64,000 bases of DNA from Haloterrigena gelatinilytica (GCF_013342145.1 NZ_JABUQZ010000001.1:2914001-2978000); one strand, 5' to 3'. Shown: positions 1-8,573, counted from the first letter of the stretch. Numbers and translations are program-made. The notes: generated by a model not told the origin, from the sequence alone.

Positions 1-2
1 AT

Positions 3-265
3 CACTGTCGATCCAAGGACGTCGACTTCACCGTCGATCGGCTCTACCACGCCGAGGACGGCGACCGGAGCTCGGGACAGGGCTACGGCCTGACGCCCGT
101 CCAGCGGAAGACGCTCGTCACCGCTACGAACGCGGCTACTTCGAGGATCCGCGGGATTCCTCGGTCGAGGACCTCGCGGACGCGCTCGGCGTCTCCTCGT
201 CGGCCGTCAGCGGTCGCCTCCGCCGCGGGTTGAAGGCACTGATAGAGAACTCGCTCGTCCGATGA
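3..265 (+). pseudogene. HTH-10 (bacterio-opsin activator type) regulator, C-terminal part, frameshifted
   Basis: This is the 3' end of a haloarchaeal HTH-10 regulator; the 5' part lies outside the window. Frame 3 reads VDRLYHAEDGDRSSGQGYGL then TPVQRKTLVT. About base 124 the family pattern (TAYERGYF) continues one base out of phase: YERGYFEDPRDSSVEDLAD, then LGVSSSAVSGRLRRGLKAL, to a TGA at 263-265. The two pieces join with one missing base in the Ala codon after LVT, so a single-base deletion splits the DNA-binding helix-turn-helix. If real, the regulator lacks its recognition helix. If a read error, this is an ordinary intact C-terminus. The identity of the domain is firm; the cause of the break is not known. 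Confidence 0.8.
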
Positions 266-328
266 CGCTTATAAAGCCGGGCATATACCGTCCGCTTCTT
301 CAACGGGCAGGCAACCGTACAACGTGTA

Positions 329-670
329 ATGAATAGTCTTTTCTCAGACCACGACTGTTCACCTGTCCATCGAGTCCATTTCGACCCGACCAATTCCGGG
401 CAGCTCTCGAGTGCGATCGTCAGTGCGGTTTCGACCGTCGCGGATCGCTCGCCGCGGGATATCGACCCGCTGTGGGAGACGATCGATCCGGAGGCCCTCG
501 AGCGGCTGCTCGGCCACGCGGCCGCACGGGGGGCCGCGGCGTCGGTCGGCCTCGAGTTCAGCGTCGACGAGTTCGACGTGGTCGTCACCGACTGCGGAGA
601 GATCCTCGTCTACGGCGACAGCAGCGACCACGGGTCCGATGACGGCCTCGAGTTCACGTTCGACGGGTAG
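329..670 (+). CDS. HalOD1 output-domain protein
   Basis: A 113-residue acidic protein that is essentially one HalOD1 (halobacterial output domain 1) module, about residues 22-108, with the typical LSSAIVSAVSTVADRSP opening and a DPLWETIDPEALERLLG core. In this family the domain occurs alone or at the end of signalling proteins; its biochemical role is not established. A TATA-like element at about 269-275 and the ATG at 329 imply a short leader. It follows the broken HTH-10 regulator in the same direction and may be transcribed separately. No catalytic motif is visible. Confidence 0.8.
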   Translation: MNSLFSDHDCSPVHRVHFDPTNSGQLSSAIVSAVSTVADRSPRDIDPLWETIDPEALERLLGHAAARGAAASVGLEFSVDEFDVVVTDCGEILVYGDSSDHGSDDGLEFTFDG

Positions 671-706
671 CTCGATTTTTTCTCGTTGGCTCCCGTTGTC
701 GGGGGC

Positions 707-1687
707 ATGGACGTCGGACTCATGGTAACGTCGTTCGGTGACCTCGATCTCGCGGACATCGCGGTCCGCGCGGAGCAACTGGCCTACGACGCCGTCTGGG
801 TCGGCGAACTCTGGGGCGAAAGCGGCGTCGTCCAGCTGACCGAAATGGCCTGTCGAACCGACGAGATCGGGCTCGGGAGCGCGATCTTGAACGTCTACTC
901 GCGGTCGCCGGCCGTGCTCGCGATGACCGCCGCGTCGCTGCAGCGGGCCTCGGACGGCCGGTTCACGCTCGGCGTCGGGACCAGCACGCCGAAGGCCGTC
1001 GAGGACCTCCACGGGACGGCGTTCGATCGCCCCGTCCGGCGGGCCCACGAGACGATCGAGCTCGTCCGCGCGTACACCGCCGGCGAGGGCCGCGTCGACT
1101 ACGACGGCGAGGTGCTCGCGGCCGCCGACTTCCCGTCGCTCGAGGCTCCCGTACCGATCTACCACGCCGGCCTCGGGCCGGCGAACCGGCGGGTCGTCGG
1201 CCGGCTCTGCGACGGCTGGATTCCCCACAATATTCCGTTCTCGCACCTCGAGAAGGCCTTCGAGGAAGTCGCGGACGCGGCCCGCGAGCGCGACCGCGAT
1301 CCGAGCGAGATCACCGTCGCGCCCTACGTCCCGTCGGCGGTCAGCGAGGACCCAGCGGAGGCCCGAAAGACGCTGCGCCGGCACATCGCGTACTACGTCG
1401 GCAGCGGCGAGGGATACCGCCGAGCCGTCGCGACGGCGTACCCCGAGCGCGCGGATCGCATCGCCGACGCCTGGCGCGACGGGGAGAAGGGCGCGGCCGC
1501 CGACGCGGTGACCGATTCGATGCTCGCCGACCTCGGCGTCGCCGGCACGCCCGACGACGCGCGCGAGCAGCTTCGGACGCTCGTCGACGAGACGGGCGTC
1601 GACCACCCCATCGTCGTGGTCCCGGAGCCGGCCTCGAGGGAGGTCGTCGAGACGACGATCGACGAGCTCGCGCCCGACCGACTCTGA
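707..1687 (+). CDS. luciferase-like (LLM class) F420/flavin-dependent oxidoreductase
   Basis: A 326-residue TIM-barrel protein of the bacterial luciferase-like family, of the F420-dependent methylenetetrahydromethanopterin reductase type. It begins MDVGLMVTSFGDL and contains GLGSAILNVYSRSPAVLAMT followed by ASDGRFTLGVGTS, the standard cofactor-binding half of the barrel. ATG 707 is preferred over a TTG at 686 because it aligns with the family N-terminus and a T-rich TATA-like stretch at 674-681 lies about 30 bp upstream. Substrate cannot be told from sequence. It is a single gene, with a HalOD1 gene before it and a DUF2267 gene after. Confidence 0.85.
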   Translation: MDVGLMVTSFGDLDLADIAVRAEQLAYDAVWVGELWGESGVVQLTEMACRTDEIGLGSAILNVYSRSPAVLAMTAASLQRASDGRFTLGVGTSTPKAVEDLHGTAFDRPVRRAHETIELVRAYTAGEGRVDYDGEVLAAADFPSLEAPVPIYHAGLGPANRRVVGRLCDGWIPHNIPFSHLEKAFEEVADAARERDRDPSEITVAPYVPSAVSEDPAEARKTLRRHIAYYVGSGEGYRRAVATAYPERADRIADAWRDGEKGAAADAVTDSMLADLGVAGTPDDAREQLRTLVDETGVDHPIVVVPEPASREVVETTIDELAPDRL

Positions 1688-1822
1688 GCGGGACGACGCG
1701 AGTGGCGTGATCGCCAGCGTCGAGGCGGGCGAGGATCGCCCGCAGGCCTTGCCAATCCCGGTATGACGTTTTTGGAAAGCTCTCTCCACAGTACCGGGCG
1801 AGGAGCCGTCCTCTGAGTTCCC

Positions 1823-2293
1823 ATGTCCCAGGAGAAGACCAACTACACGGACTTCATCGGCGAGGTACAGCATCGAATCGAGGCCGGAACCCAGGCCGAA
1901 GCCGTTCGGACGACGCGGGCCGTCCTCGAGACGATCGGCGAGCGCGTCGACGAGGGCGGCGCGACGGACATCGCCAGCCCGCTGCCCATGGAGGTCGACC
2001 GCTATCTGCTGCAGGTCGACCACGGAAAACAGTACGACTTCGACGAGTTCGTCGGACGGGTCCACGAGCGGCTGAACTACGACGACCTCGACCTCGATAC
2101 CGGCTACGGGAAGCCCGCGGGAATCGACGAAGCCGAAACGGTGTTCCGGATCAAGGCGGTGACCGCCCTGCTCGCCGAGACGGTTCCCGGCGGCGAGATC
2201 GCCAACGTCGAGGCGCAGTTCCCCGACGAGTTCGACGAGCTGTTCGAACTGGTCGACGCCGAGTCGACGCCGTGGGAGGAAGCGTCCTCCTGA
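1823..2293 (+). CDS. DUF2267 family protein
   Basis: A 156-residue acidic soluble protein with two DUF2267-like helical repeats: YTDFIGEVQHRIEAG... at about residues 8-68 and FDEFVGRVHERLNY... at about 73-150. DUF2267 proteins are widespread in haloarchaea and some bacteria; the function is unknown. No signal peptide or membrane segment is seen. It stands alone, convergent with the gfo6 gene that ends at 2402. Confidence 0.8.
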   Translation: MSQEKTNYTDFIGEVQHRIEAGTQAEAVRTTRAVLETIGERVDEGGATDIASPLPMEVDRYLLQVDHGKQYDFDEFVGRVHERLNYDDLDLDTGYGKPAGIDEAETVFRIKAVTALLAETVPGGEIANVEAQFPDEFDELFELVDAESTPWEEASS

Positions 2294-2401
2294 CCCGCTG
2301 CAGGCCGTTTTCTTCTCGACGTGCCGAAGTGCGAAACCCGCGATCGAACTCGAGCGTCGGTTCCGACTCCCCCGATCGCTCAGCGGCTCCCGTCCGAGCC
2401 G

Positions 2402-3472
2402 TCACTCGAGCCCTACCCGACACCCCGTTTCCGCCGATTCGTAGGCGGCCTCGATCGCCTCGAGATCCACGAGGCCGTCCTCGCCGTCGGGCTCCGGTTC
2501 CGTGTCGGTGAGCACGCAGTAGCCGAAGTAGTCGAACTCCTCGCGGACCTCGTCGACCCGCGGGCCCGTGTACTCCATGCGGACGTCGCCGCTCTCGACG
2601 ACCATCTCCTGGGGAACGACGCCGCCGAACGGCGACTCGACGTGGATCTTCCCTTCGGTGCCGACCAGCTCGAGCTGGCTGCTGGCGTGGGCGTCGAAGC
2701 TGGCCGTACACGAGGCCGTCGCGCCGTTCGCGAACTCGAGCTGGAAGGCGACGTGTTCGTCGACCGCGTCGAAGGGCGGGCCGCTCGAGTGAGTGGTGGC
2801 GTAGACGCCCGCGGGATCGTCCTCGAGGACGAAGCGGATCGTGTTGAGCGGGTAGACGCCCAGATCGACCAGGGCGCCGCCGCCCGCGAGGCCGGGATCG
2901 AGACGCCACGTGTCGGGGCCGGCGCCCTCGAGCAGGGGGTGCGAGAAGCCGCCGTGGACCTGTACGACGTCGCCGATGACGTCGCTGCGGACGAGTTCCC
3001 GCGCCCGCCGGATCGTCGGCTCGGTCTGCAGCCGGTAGGCCGTCATCAGCGTGACGTCGGCCGCCTCGCAGGCGTCGACGATGCCGACGGCCCGCTCGCG
3101 GGTCGTCTCGAGGGGCTTCTCGCAGAGGACGTGGGCGCCCCGCTCCGCGGCGACGACGGCGTACTCGCCGTGGGTGGCGTTCGGCGTCGCGACGTAGATC
3201 GCGTCGTAGGTGTCGGCGTGGTCGCCGGCCAGGAACGCGTCGTAGCCGAGAACGTGGGGAACGTCGAACGTCTCGGCGACGGTCCGCGTGCGGTCGGGCG
3301 AGCCGGAGACCAATGCCGTCGTCTCGCAGTACCGCCCCTCCGCGATCGCCGGGAGCGCGCGCTTCCGAGCGAAGCCCCCGACGCCGACGACGGCGAGGCG
3401 AACCGTTCCGTCGGGCGATTCCTCCTCCCAGTCCCGCCGGGTGAAGTGGGAAAAGACCTCCTCGAGTGCCAT
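2402..3472 (-). CDS. gfo6: Gfo/Idh/MocA oxidoreductase, probable D-xylose 1-dehydrogenase
   Basis: A 356-residue protein with an N-terminal Rossmann fold (LAVVGVGGFARKRALPAI, about residues 25-42), the Gfo motif CEKPLETT, and a C-terminal Gfo/Idh/MocA alpha/beta domain. The sequence closely resembles the haloarchaeal NADP-dependent D-xylose dehydrogenase Gfo6, which feeds the oxidative xylose pathway. I chose the ATG at 3472 (MALEEVF); a GTG at 3511 adds 13 residues with no family counterpart. It is divergent from nadA. No other pentose genes lie in this window, so the substrate rests on similarity alone. Confidence 0.8.
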   Translation of the reverse strand: MALEEVFSHFTRRDWEEESPDGTVRLAVVGVGGFARKRALPAIAEGRYCETTALVSGSPDRTRTVAETFDVPHVLGYDAFLAGDHADTYDAIYVATPNATHGEYAVVAAERGAHVLCEKPLETTRERAVGIVDACEAADVTLMTAYRLQTEPTIRRARELVRSDVIGDVVQVHGGFSHPLLEGAGPDTWRLDPGLAGGGALVDLGVYPLNTIRFVLEDDPAGVYATTHSSGPPFDAVDEHVAFQLEFANGATASCTASFDAHASSQLELVGTEGKIHVESPFGGVVPQEMVVESGDVRMEYTGPRVDEVREEFDYFGYCVLTDTEPEPDGEDGLVDLEAIEAAYESAETGCRVGLE

Positions 3473-3676
3473 ACCGTCTCTAGGGACGCGAGCGGAAAGG
3501 CGCCACTGCAAGAGCGGGTGACTGTCAGCAGAAGCAACCTATTGGTCGGCGCGAACCACCGGTGATCCGTTTTCGTCTCGGATATCCCTCGATGGTATTC
3601 CGCCGGTGTGCAGTATCGAAGGAAAAACTTCTTCAACAGAGCGGTGTGACGTGGAGTTACCCACAGGTGACGTGAA

Positions 3677-4810
3677 ATGGTCAAAATGGAAACGGCGGAG
3701 CTGGAGACCGATCTGAGTCTGTTCAAATACGATAATCTCGAACAACTACCGCCTCGATACCGCGAGCTCGAAGAAGACGAGCGCACGGAGCGCATCGAGG
3801 CGGCGCTCGAGGAACTCGGCGACGACGTCGTGATCTTGGGCCACAACTATCAGCGCCGGGAGATCGTCGAGCACGCCGACTTCATCGGCGATTCCTACCA
3901 ACTCTCGAAGGAGGCCGCGAACGCGGACGCCGAGTACGTGATCTTCGGCGGCGTGACGTTCATGGCCGAGAGCGCGGACATCATCACCGACGACGAGCAG
4001 ACGGTGATCCTCCCGAGCATGGAGGCCTCGTGTCCCATGGCCGGGATGGCCGAAGCCCTGCAGGTCGACAGCGCGTGGGCCGAGATCACCGCGGCCGCGC
4101 CCGACGCCGACATCGTTCCGATCACCTACATGAACTCCTACGCCGACCTGAAGGCCTTCTGTGCGAGCCAGGGCGGGCTCGTCTGTACCTCCTCGAACGC
4201 CCACGAGGCCTTCGAATACGCCTTCGATAAGGGCGACAAGGTCCTCTTCCTCCCCGACAAGCACCTCGGCGAGAACACGGCCCACCGACTCGACATGGAA
4301 GACGAGATCGCCGAGTGGGACCCGTGGGATCCCGAGGGGAAGGACGCCGACGAGGTCGCCGAGAGCGACATCATCCTCTGGGACGGCTACTGTCAGGTTC
4401 ACGAACGGTTCCGCGAGGATCACATCGAACAGGTCCGGGCGGACAATCCCGACGCGAAGGTCATCGTCCATCCCGAATGCCGCCGCGAGGTCGTCGAAGC
4501 CGCCGACAAAGCGGGCTCGACGGCAGCGATCTGCGAGACCGTCGCAAACGCCGACCCCGGCGAGACGTGGGCCATCGGCACCGAGATCCACCTCACGAAT
4601 CACCTCCAGCGCTGGCACCCCGAGGTGAACGTCCTGCCGCTCTGTGGCGACGCCTGCATGGACTGCAACGCCATGCGCCAGATCGACCCCAACTACCTCA
4701 CCTGGGTGCTCGAGGAACTCGTCGAGGGTCGCGAGCGCAACGTGATCGAGGTCGCGCCCGAGGAGAAGGAACTCGCCGAAGTCGCGCTCGATCGCATGCT
4801 CGAGATCTAA
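3677..4810 (+). CDS. nadA: quinolinate synthase NadA
   Basis: Condenses iminoaspartate with dihydroxyacetone phosphate to quinolinate, the second step of NAD synthesis from aspartate; a 4Fe-4S enzyme. The 377 residues show the NadA signatures VILGHNYQRREI (about 52-63), MEASCPMAGMA (Cys 119), HPECRREV (Cys 268) and LCGDACMDCNAM (Cys 323, 327 and 330). These supply the three cluster ligands expected for the family. It is the first gene of a nadA-nadB-nadC operon; its stop lies 9 bp before the nadB ATG. A second ATG at 3686 could also serve as start. Confidence 0.95.
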   Translation: MVKMETAELETDLSLFKYDNLEQLPPRYRELEEDERTERIEAALEELGDDVVILGHNYQRREIVEHADFIGDSYQLSKEAANADAEYVIFGGVTFMAESADIITDDEQTVILPSMEASCPMAGMAEALQVDSAWAEITAAAPDADIVPITYMNSYADLKAFCASQGGLVCTSSNAHEAFEYAFDKGDKVLFLPDKHLGENTAHRLDMEDEIAEWDPWDPEGKDADEVAESDIILWDGYCQVHERFREDHIEQVRADNPDAKVIVHPECRREVVEAADKAGSTAAICETVANADPGETWAIGTEIHLTNHLQRWHPEVNVLPLCGDACMDCNAMRQIDPNYLTWVLEELVEGRERNVIEVAPEEKELAEVALDRMLEI

Positions 4811-4819
4811 TCCGAACCC

Positions 4820-6367
4820 ATGACCGACACACAACACCCAACGCGGGATGCAACGCCGGAGACCGCGGACGTTCTGGTCGTCGGCAGCGGGATCGCGGGC
4901 TGTGCGGCCGCGCTCGCGGCCGCTCGGGAGGGCGCCGAGGTACTCCTGGTGACGAAAGCCGAGAAACCCGACGGCGCCAGCACCGACTGGGCCCAGGGCG
5001 GCATCTCGACGACGCGAGGCGACCCCGAGAGCCTGAAAAGCGATATCCTCGAGGCCAGCGACGGGACCGCGGATCCCGACGCGATCGACGTACTCGTCGA
5101 ACACGCCGACGACGCCGTCGAAGACGTGCTCGTCGACACTCTCGGGGTCGACTTCGACGAGGGCGACGACGGGGAGTTCGATTACACCCGGGAGGCCGCC
5201 CACTCCGACCATCGCATCCTCCACGTCGACGCCGCGACGGGCACGCACATTCTCCGGCCGTTCCTGAATCACGTCGACGCCCACGACCGGATCGAGGTCC
5301 GCCAGGACACCGCCGCGCTCGATCCGATCACGCACGAGGGACGGGTCCACGGCGTCCTGACCGACGAGGAACCCGACGGCCACCCCGTCTTCGCCGGGAC
5401 GACGATCCTCGCGACCGGCGGGATCGGCGCGCTCTACGCGCGCTCGACCAATCCCGACGACGCGACCGGCGACGGGATCGCCATGGCCGCGCTCGCGGGC
5501 GCCGAGGTCGAGGACATGGAGTACGTACAATTCCATCCGACCGCCTACGCTGGCGAGAATCCATTTCTGCTCTCGGAAGCCCTGCGCGGCGAGGGTGCAG
5601 TGCTGCGGAACGGCGACGGCGAGCGATTCATGGACGACTACCACCCCGACGCCGAACTCGCCCCGCGGGACGTCGTCGCCCGCGCCGTCGAAACGGAGCG
5701 CGAGGAGACCGGCGAGGTCGTGCTGGACGTCAGCCCTCTCGATTTCGAGGCCGAGTACCCCGCCATCGCCGAGAAGTGTCGCGACCGCGGGATCGAGGGC
5801 GACGAGATCCCGGTCGCCCCCTGCGAGCACTTCTGCTGTGGCGGGATCGCGGTCGACGACCGCGGGCGGACCTCGCTCGATCGGCTCTACGCCGTCGGCG
5901 AGTGCGCCCGCACGGGCGTTCACGGCGCGAACCGACTGGCGAGTACGAGCCTGCTTGAGGGACTCGTCTGGGGGCTGCGGGCCGGCGAGGACGCCGCGGA
6001 TTCCGGCGCCGACCCCGAGGTCGTCGAAGCGCCGGACCTCCGAAACAGCGATCCCGACCTGCCCGAGCGGTTCGCCGCCGAGAAATCCGTCCGGCTGAAG
6101 CGGACGATGGACGAGTACCTCGGCCTCGAGCGCGACCCCGAGGAGATCGCCCGCGCGAGCGCCGTCCTCCGGCGGCTGAAGGGCGAGGTCGACGCGTACA
6201 TTCGAACGCGGACGGCGCGGGACCTCTACGAACTCCGCAACGCGTGCGTCGTCGCCCTGTTGATCGCTCGCGCCGCCGGCGAGAACGCGGAGTCGACGGG
6301 CTGTCACTACGTCGTGAGCGACGGCGACGAGGCGACGGCGGAGCCCGAATCCCCGGCGAACGACTGA
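4820..6367 (+). CDS. nadB: L-aspartate oxidase NadB
   Basis: A FAD enzyme oxidising L-aspartate to iminoaspartate for NadA. The 515 residues start with the FAD dinucleotide fold VLVVGSGIAGCAAALAAARE (about 19-38), then STDWAQGGIS, the fumarate-reductase-type LATGGIGALYARSTNP, and a C-terminal helical domain (LRRLKGEV...). Residues typical of the succinate dehydrogenase/aspartate oxidase flavoprotein family are present (HPTAYAGENPFLLSEALRGE; GANRLASTSLLEGLVWG). Second gene of the nad operon, with 6 bp between its stop and the nadC ATG. It looks intact, unlike its downstream partner. Confidence 0.95.
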   Translation: MTDTQHPTRDATPETADVLVVGSGIAGCAAALAAAREGAEVLLVTKAEKPDGASTDWAQGGISTTRGDPESLKSDILEASDGTADPDAIDVLVEHADDAVEDVLVDTLGVDFDEGDDGEFDYTREAAHSDHRILHVDAATGTHILRPFLNHVDAHDRIEVRQDTAALDPITHEGRVHGVLTDEEPDGHPVFAGTTILATGGIGALYARSTNPDDATGDGIAMAALAGAEVEDMEYVQFHPTAYAGENPFLLSEALRGEGAVLRNGDGERFMDDYHPDAELAPRDVVARAVETEREETGEVVLDVSPLDFEAEYPAIAEKCRDRGIEGDEIPVAPCEHFCCGGIAVDDRGRTSLDRLYAVGECARTGVHGANRLASTSLLEGLVWGLRAGEDAADSGADPEVVEAPDLRNSDPDLPERFAAEKSVRLKRTMDEYLGLERDPEEIARASAVLRRLKGEVDAYIRTRTARDLYELRNACVVALLIARAAGENAESTGCHYVVSDGDEATAEPESPAND

Positions 6368-6373
6368 CCACCG

Positions 6374-7135
6374 ATGATCACGAACGCACAGGTCGAACGC
6401 TGGCTCCGCGAGGACGTCGGCCACCACGACGTGACCAATCAGGTGCCCGGCGAGACCACGGGACGACTCGTCGCCAAGGAGCCGGGCATCGCGGCGGGTC
6501 TCGAGGCCGCGACGGCCGTCTTCGACTATCTCGGCGTCGCGGTCGACGAGGCGCTCGAGAACGGCACCGCGGTCGATCCCGGTGACGAATTGCTCCGCGT
6601 CGAGGGGGCCGCACGCGAGGTCCTGCGGGGCGAGCGCGTCGCCGTCAACCTCGCGGGCCACGCCTCGGGGATCGCCACGCGGACGAACGAGGCGGTCGAA
6701 CGCGCTCGCGAGGCGCAACGCGTTCGAGAATCGCAAAGCGATTCTCGCAGCCCATCAGAAGTGCAAAGCACTTCTGAGGACGCCTCGGATACGCGAGCGG
6801 CTACCGGCGAGCTGGGACTCGAGGGCGCGATCGAGCACTTCCGAGAGCGGACCTCGTTCGCCACGAAACTGGACGTCGAGGTCGAGGCCGTCGACGACGC
6901 ACCGCGGGCCGCCGCGGCGGGCGCCGATATCGTCCTGCTGGACAACATGAGTCCCGCGGAGACGAAGAAGGCGGTCGACCTGCTCGCCGACTACGACGCA
7001 CTCGCCGAGGCCAGCGGCGGGATCACCCTCGAAACTGTCGCCGACTACGCCGCCACGGGCGTCGACGTCGTCTCGATGGGATCGCTGACCCACTCGGCGC
7101 CGTCGCTGGATCTCTCGTTCCGAACGGGCGACTGA
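6374..7135 (+). CDS. nadC: nicotinate-nucleotide pyrophosphorylase NadC with catalytic core missing
   Basis: NadC normally turns quinolinate and PRPP into nicotinate mononucleotide. The N-terminal (LREDVGHHDVTNQVPGETTG, GERVAVNLAGHASGIATRT) and C-terminal parts (ADIVLLDNMSPAETKKAVDL, EASGGITLETV, SMGSLTHSAPSLDLSF) are good NadC. Between residues about 113 and 150 the expected TRKTTPG, HRLDLS and KDNH active-site motifs are absent. In their place is a Ser/Gln-rich stretch (about residues 117-140) coded by two perfect palindromes. The reading frame stays open, giving 253 residues against roughly 270 in relatives as I recall them. An active enzyme seems unlikely. Either another NadC exists elsewhere or the operon product is defective. 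See findings. Confidence 0.85.
   Translation: MITNAQVERWLREDVGHHDVTNQVPGETTGRLVAKEPGIAAGLEAATAVFDYLGVAVDEALENGTAVDPGDELLRVEGAAREVLRGERVAVNLAGHASGIATRTNEAVERAREAQRVRESQSDSRSPSEVQSTSEDASDTRAATGELGLEGAIEHFRERTSFATKLDVEVEAVDDAPRAAAAGADIVLLDNMSPAETKKAVDLLADYDALAEASGGITLETVADYAATGVDVVSMGSLTHSAPSLDLSFRTGD
6725..6777. repeat. two tandem palindromes with AAA loops inside nadC
   Basis: Two perfect 23-bp hairpins lie 7 bp apart: 6725-6747 (stem CGAGAATCGC, loop AAA) and 6755-6777 (stem TCAGAAGTGC, loop AAA), each with 10-bp arms. A third, wider inverted repeat (CGAACGCG at 6697-6704 with CGCGTTCG at 6719-6726) abuts the first. Together they replace coding sequence at the NadC active site and stay in frame. 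The shared GCAAAGC centre with unrelated outer arms suggests one element type rather than chance. Confidence 0.9.
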
Positions 7136-7184
7136 CGGCCGAGGGACCGAGCGATTGGTTTCGCTCGAGCGAGTACGGGCGGCC

Positions 7185-7853
7185 GTGACGGAGCCGATCA
7201 GAACCTGCGCGGCGCACGGACCGTACTCGAGCGCCGACGAGCGGTGTCCGGTCTGCGACGCCCGCGGGGAGGTGCTGCTCTCCGGCGAGCGACGACGCCG
7301 ACTTTCGAAGTTCGTCAGCGGCGCGCTCCGGCACTTCCCCGAGGACGTCGGTCTCGAACTCGACGAGCGCGGCTGGACCGAGTACGAGGCCCTCGCCGAC
7401 GCGGTCGAACGGAAGTACGACTGGTCCGAGCCCCGCCACGTCGCGGCGGTGATCGCGACGGATCCGAAGGGACGGTTCGAGCGGACGGACGTGCCGTCAG
7501 AGCGCACGGACGACCGCGTTCGCGCGTCGTACGGCCACTCCGTCGACGTCGACCTAGAGCCGACCGACGCGCCGGTCCCCGACGAACTGTATCACGGTAC
7601 GGCGCCGGCGGCCCTGGCGTCGATCCGCGAGGACGGACTCCGACCGATGTCCCGCCAGCAGGTCCACCTCTCGGGGAGCCGCGAGGCGGCCCGCCGCGTC
7701 GGGCAGCGCCACGCGAACGATTCCGTCGTGCTCGTCGTCGACGCCGCGGCGATGCTCGCGGACGGCCAGCGCATCACCGAACGCGGCCGGGAGACGTACA
7801 CGACCGACGCGGTGGCGCCCGAGTACATCGACGTCCCCGCGACGGAGTCGTGA
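7185..7853 (+). CDS. kptA: RNA 2'-phosphotransferase Tpt1/KptA with N-terminal zinc-ribbon-like segment
   Basis: Tpt1/KptA transfers an internal RNA 2'-phosphate to NAD+, making ADP-ribose 1'',2''-cyclic phosphate and nicotinamide. Visible family motifs are LSKFVSGALRHFPEDVGLEL, RVRASYGHSV, ELYHGT and RPMSRQQVHLS, supplying the Arg-His-Arg-Arg set. A short Cys/His segment (CAAHGPY...CPVC) precedes the catalytic domain. I chose GTG 7185 (222 residues); a TTG at 7155 would add 10 residues. It follows the NAD biosynthesis operon in the same direction, about 50 bp after nadC. That is a suggestive but unproven link, since the enzyme consumes NAD+. Confidence 0.88.
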   Translation: MTEPIRTCAAHGPYSSADERCPVCDARGEVLLSGERRRRLSKFVSGALRHFPEDVGLELDERGWTEYEALADAVERKYDWSEPRHVAAVIATDPKGRFERTDVPSERTDDRVRASYGHSVDVDLEPTDAPVPDELYHGTAPAALASIREDGLRPMSRQQVHLSGSREAARRVGQRHANDSVVLVVDAAAMLADGQRITERGRETYTTDAVAPEYIDVPATES

Positions 7854-8004
7854 CTACGGCGCGAGCGGGGAGAGCCAGACCACGACGCCGAGGTACGCGG
7901 CGAGCCGGGACGACACCGGCGAGCGCGTAGAGCCGCCGTTTCGCGCGGATCACGATGCCGTCGCTCGGTCCGTCAGCCTGGTCGTGCGGTGGGAACGAGG
8001 ACAT
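7854..8004 (-). pseudogene. small membrane-anchored protein, possible single-base frameshift
   Basis: From ATG 8004 the frame reads MSSFPPHDQADGPSDGIVIR then AKRRLYALAGVV. After the GGG at 7907-7909 (plus strand) the frame becomes Arg/Pro-rich, whereas a neighbouring frame reads RLAAYLGVVVWLSPLAP and stops at 7854-7856, directly beside the kptA stop. The joined product would be about 50 residues with one hydrophobic C-terminal helix. The join is inferred from composition only. I do not recognise the family. It may be a real decayed mini-gene, a read error in a G run, or chance. Confidence 0.4.
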
Positions 8005-8039
8005 CCGGGAGCTGTTTTCACCGGTAAGTTATAGACAAG

Positions 8040-8045
8040 TATAAA
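8040..8045 (+). promoter_or_regulatory. TATA box for the membrane protein gene at 8070
   Basis: TATAAA at 8040-8045 lies about 25-30 bp before ATG 8070, so the transcript should start at or within a base or two of the start codon (leaderless), as is usual in haloarchaea. A second TTATAG lies about 10 bp upstream. Confidence 0.6.
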
Positions 8046-8069
8046 CTATTTCGGAATTACACTTCGGAC

Positions 8070-8507
8070 ATGGAATCCGCACGCGAAACCGAGTCGAACT
8101 CGTTCGGAGACGGACCGCTGACGCCGACGCGGATCGGCGCGGCGGCGGGGACGATGGACGTCGTCGTCTTCACGGTAATGGGCTACATCACGTTCGACAC
8201 CGTCGCGATCGGCGCTATCGCCGGCTTGCTGGTCGGACTCGGCGTCTTCTGTTTCCTCCCGGTGTTCATGCAGTCGGGCGAGGACGACGACCTCGAGGAC
8301 CTGATGCCCGCCGACGATGCCGCGCCGCTGCGCGATTTCCACCGAGTCGCCGCGGGATTCGCGCTCTCGGCCGCGGGCATCGTGGTGTTCGCGACGGGGT
8401 TCGGTGAGTTGGACACGCTCGTCGGTATCCCGGCGGCGCTCGTCGCGGCCGTCGGCGTCTATCTCGTCGCCGGCTTCGCGATGCCGAACGCGCAGCCACG
8501 GCGCTGA
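8070..8507 (+). CDS. four-helix membrane protein of unknown function
   Basis: A 145-residue protein with a polar N-terminus (1-25) and four hydrophobic segments: about 30-48 (MDVVVFTVMGYITF), 48-68 (AIGAIAGLLVGLGVFCFLPV), 94-112 and 117-137. An acidic loop (GEDDDLEDLMPADD) lies between the second and third. The first Met matches a well-placed TATA box. I do not recognise a named domain. It stands between the kptA region and an aldehyde dehydrogenase, without clear operon partners. Confidence 0.75.
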   Translation: MESARETESNSFGDGPLTPTRIGAAAGTMDVVVFTVMGYITFDTVAIGAIAGLLVGLGVFCFLPVFMQSGEDDDLEDLMPADDAAPLRDFHRVAAGFALSAAGIVVFATGFGELDTLVGIPAALVAAVGVYLVAGFAMPNAQPRR

Positions 8508-8573
8508 CTCGAGTGCATCCACGTTGCGTTTGCGAGTGTGCTCCTTTTGCGCACACGACAGTTACCACTCGCT

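Noticed and set aside
3746-6736. 996-codon minus-strand frame opposite nadA and nadB
   Set aside because: A GC-bias shadow of the nad operon with no recognisable domain.
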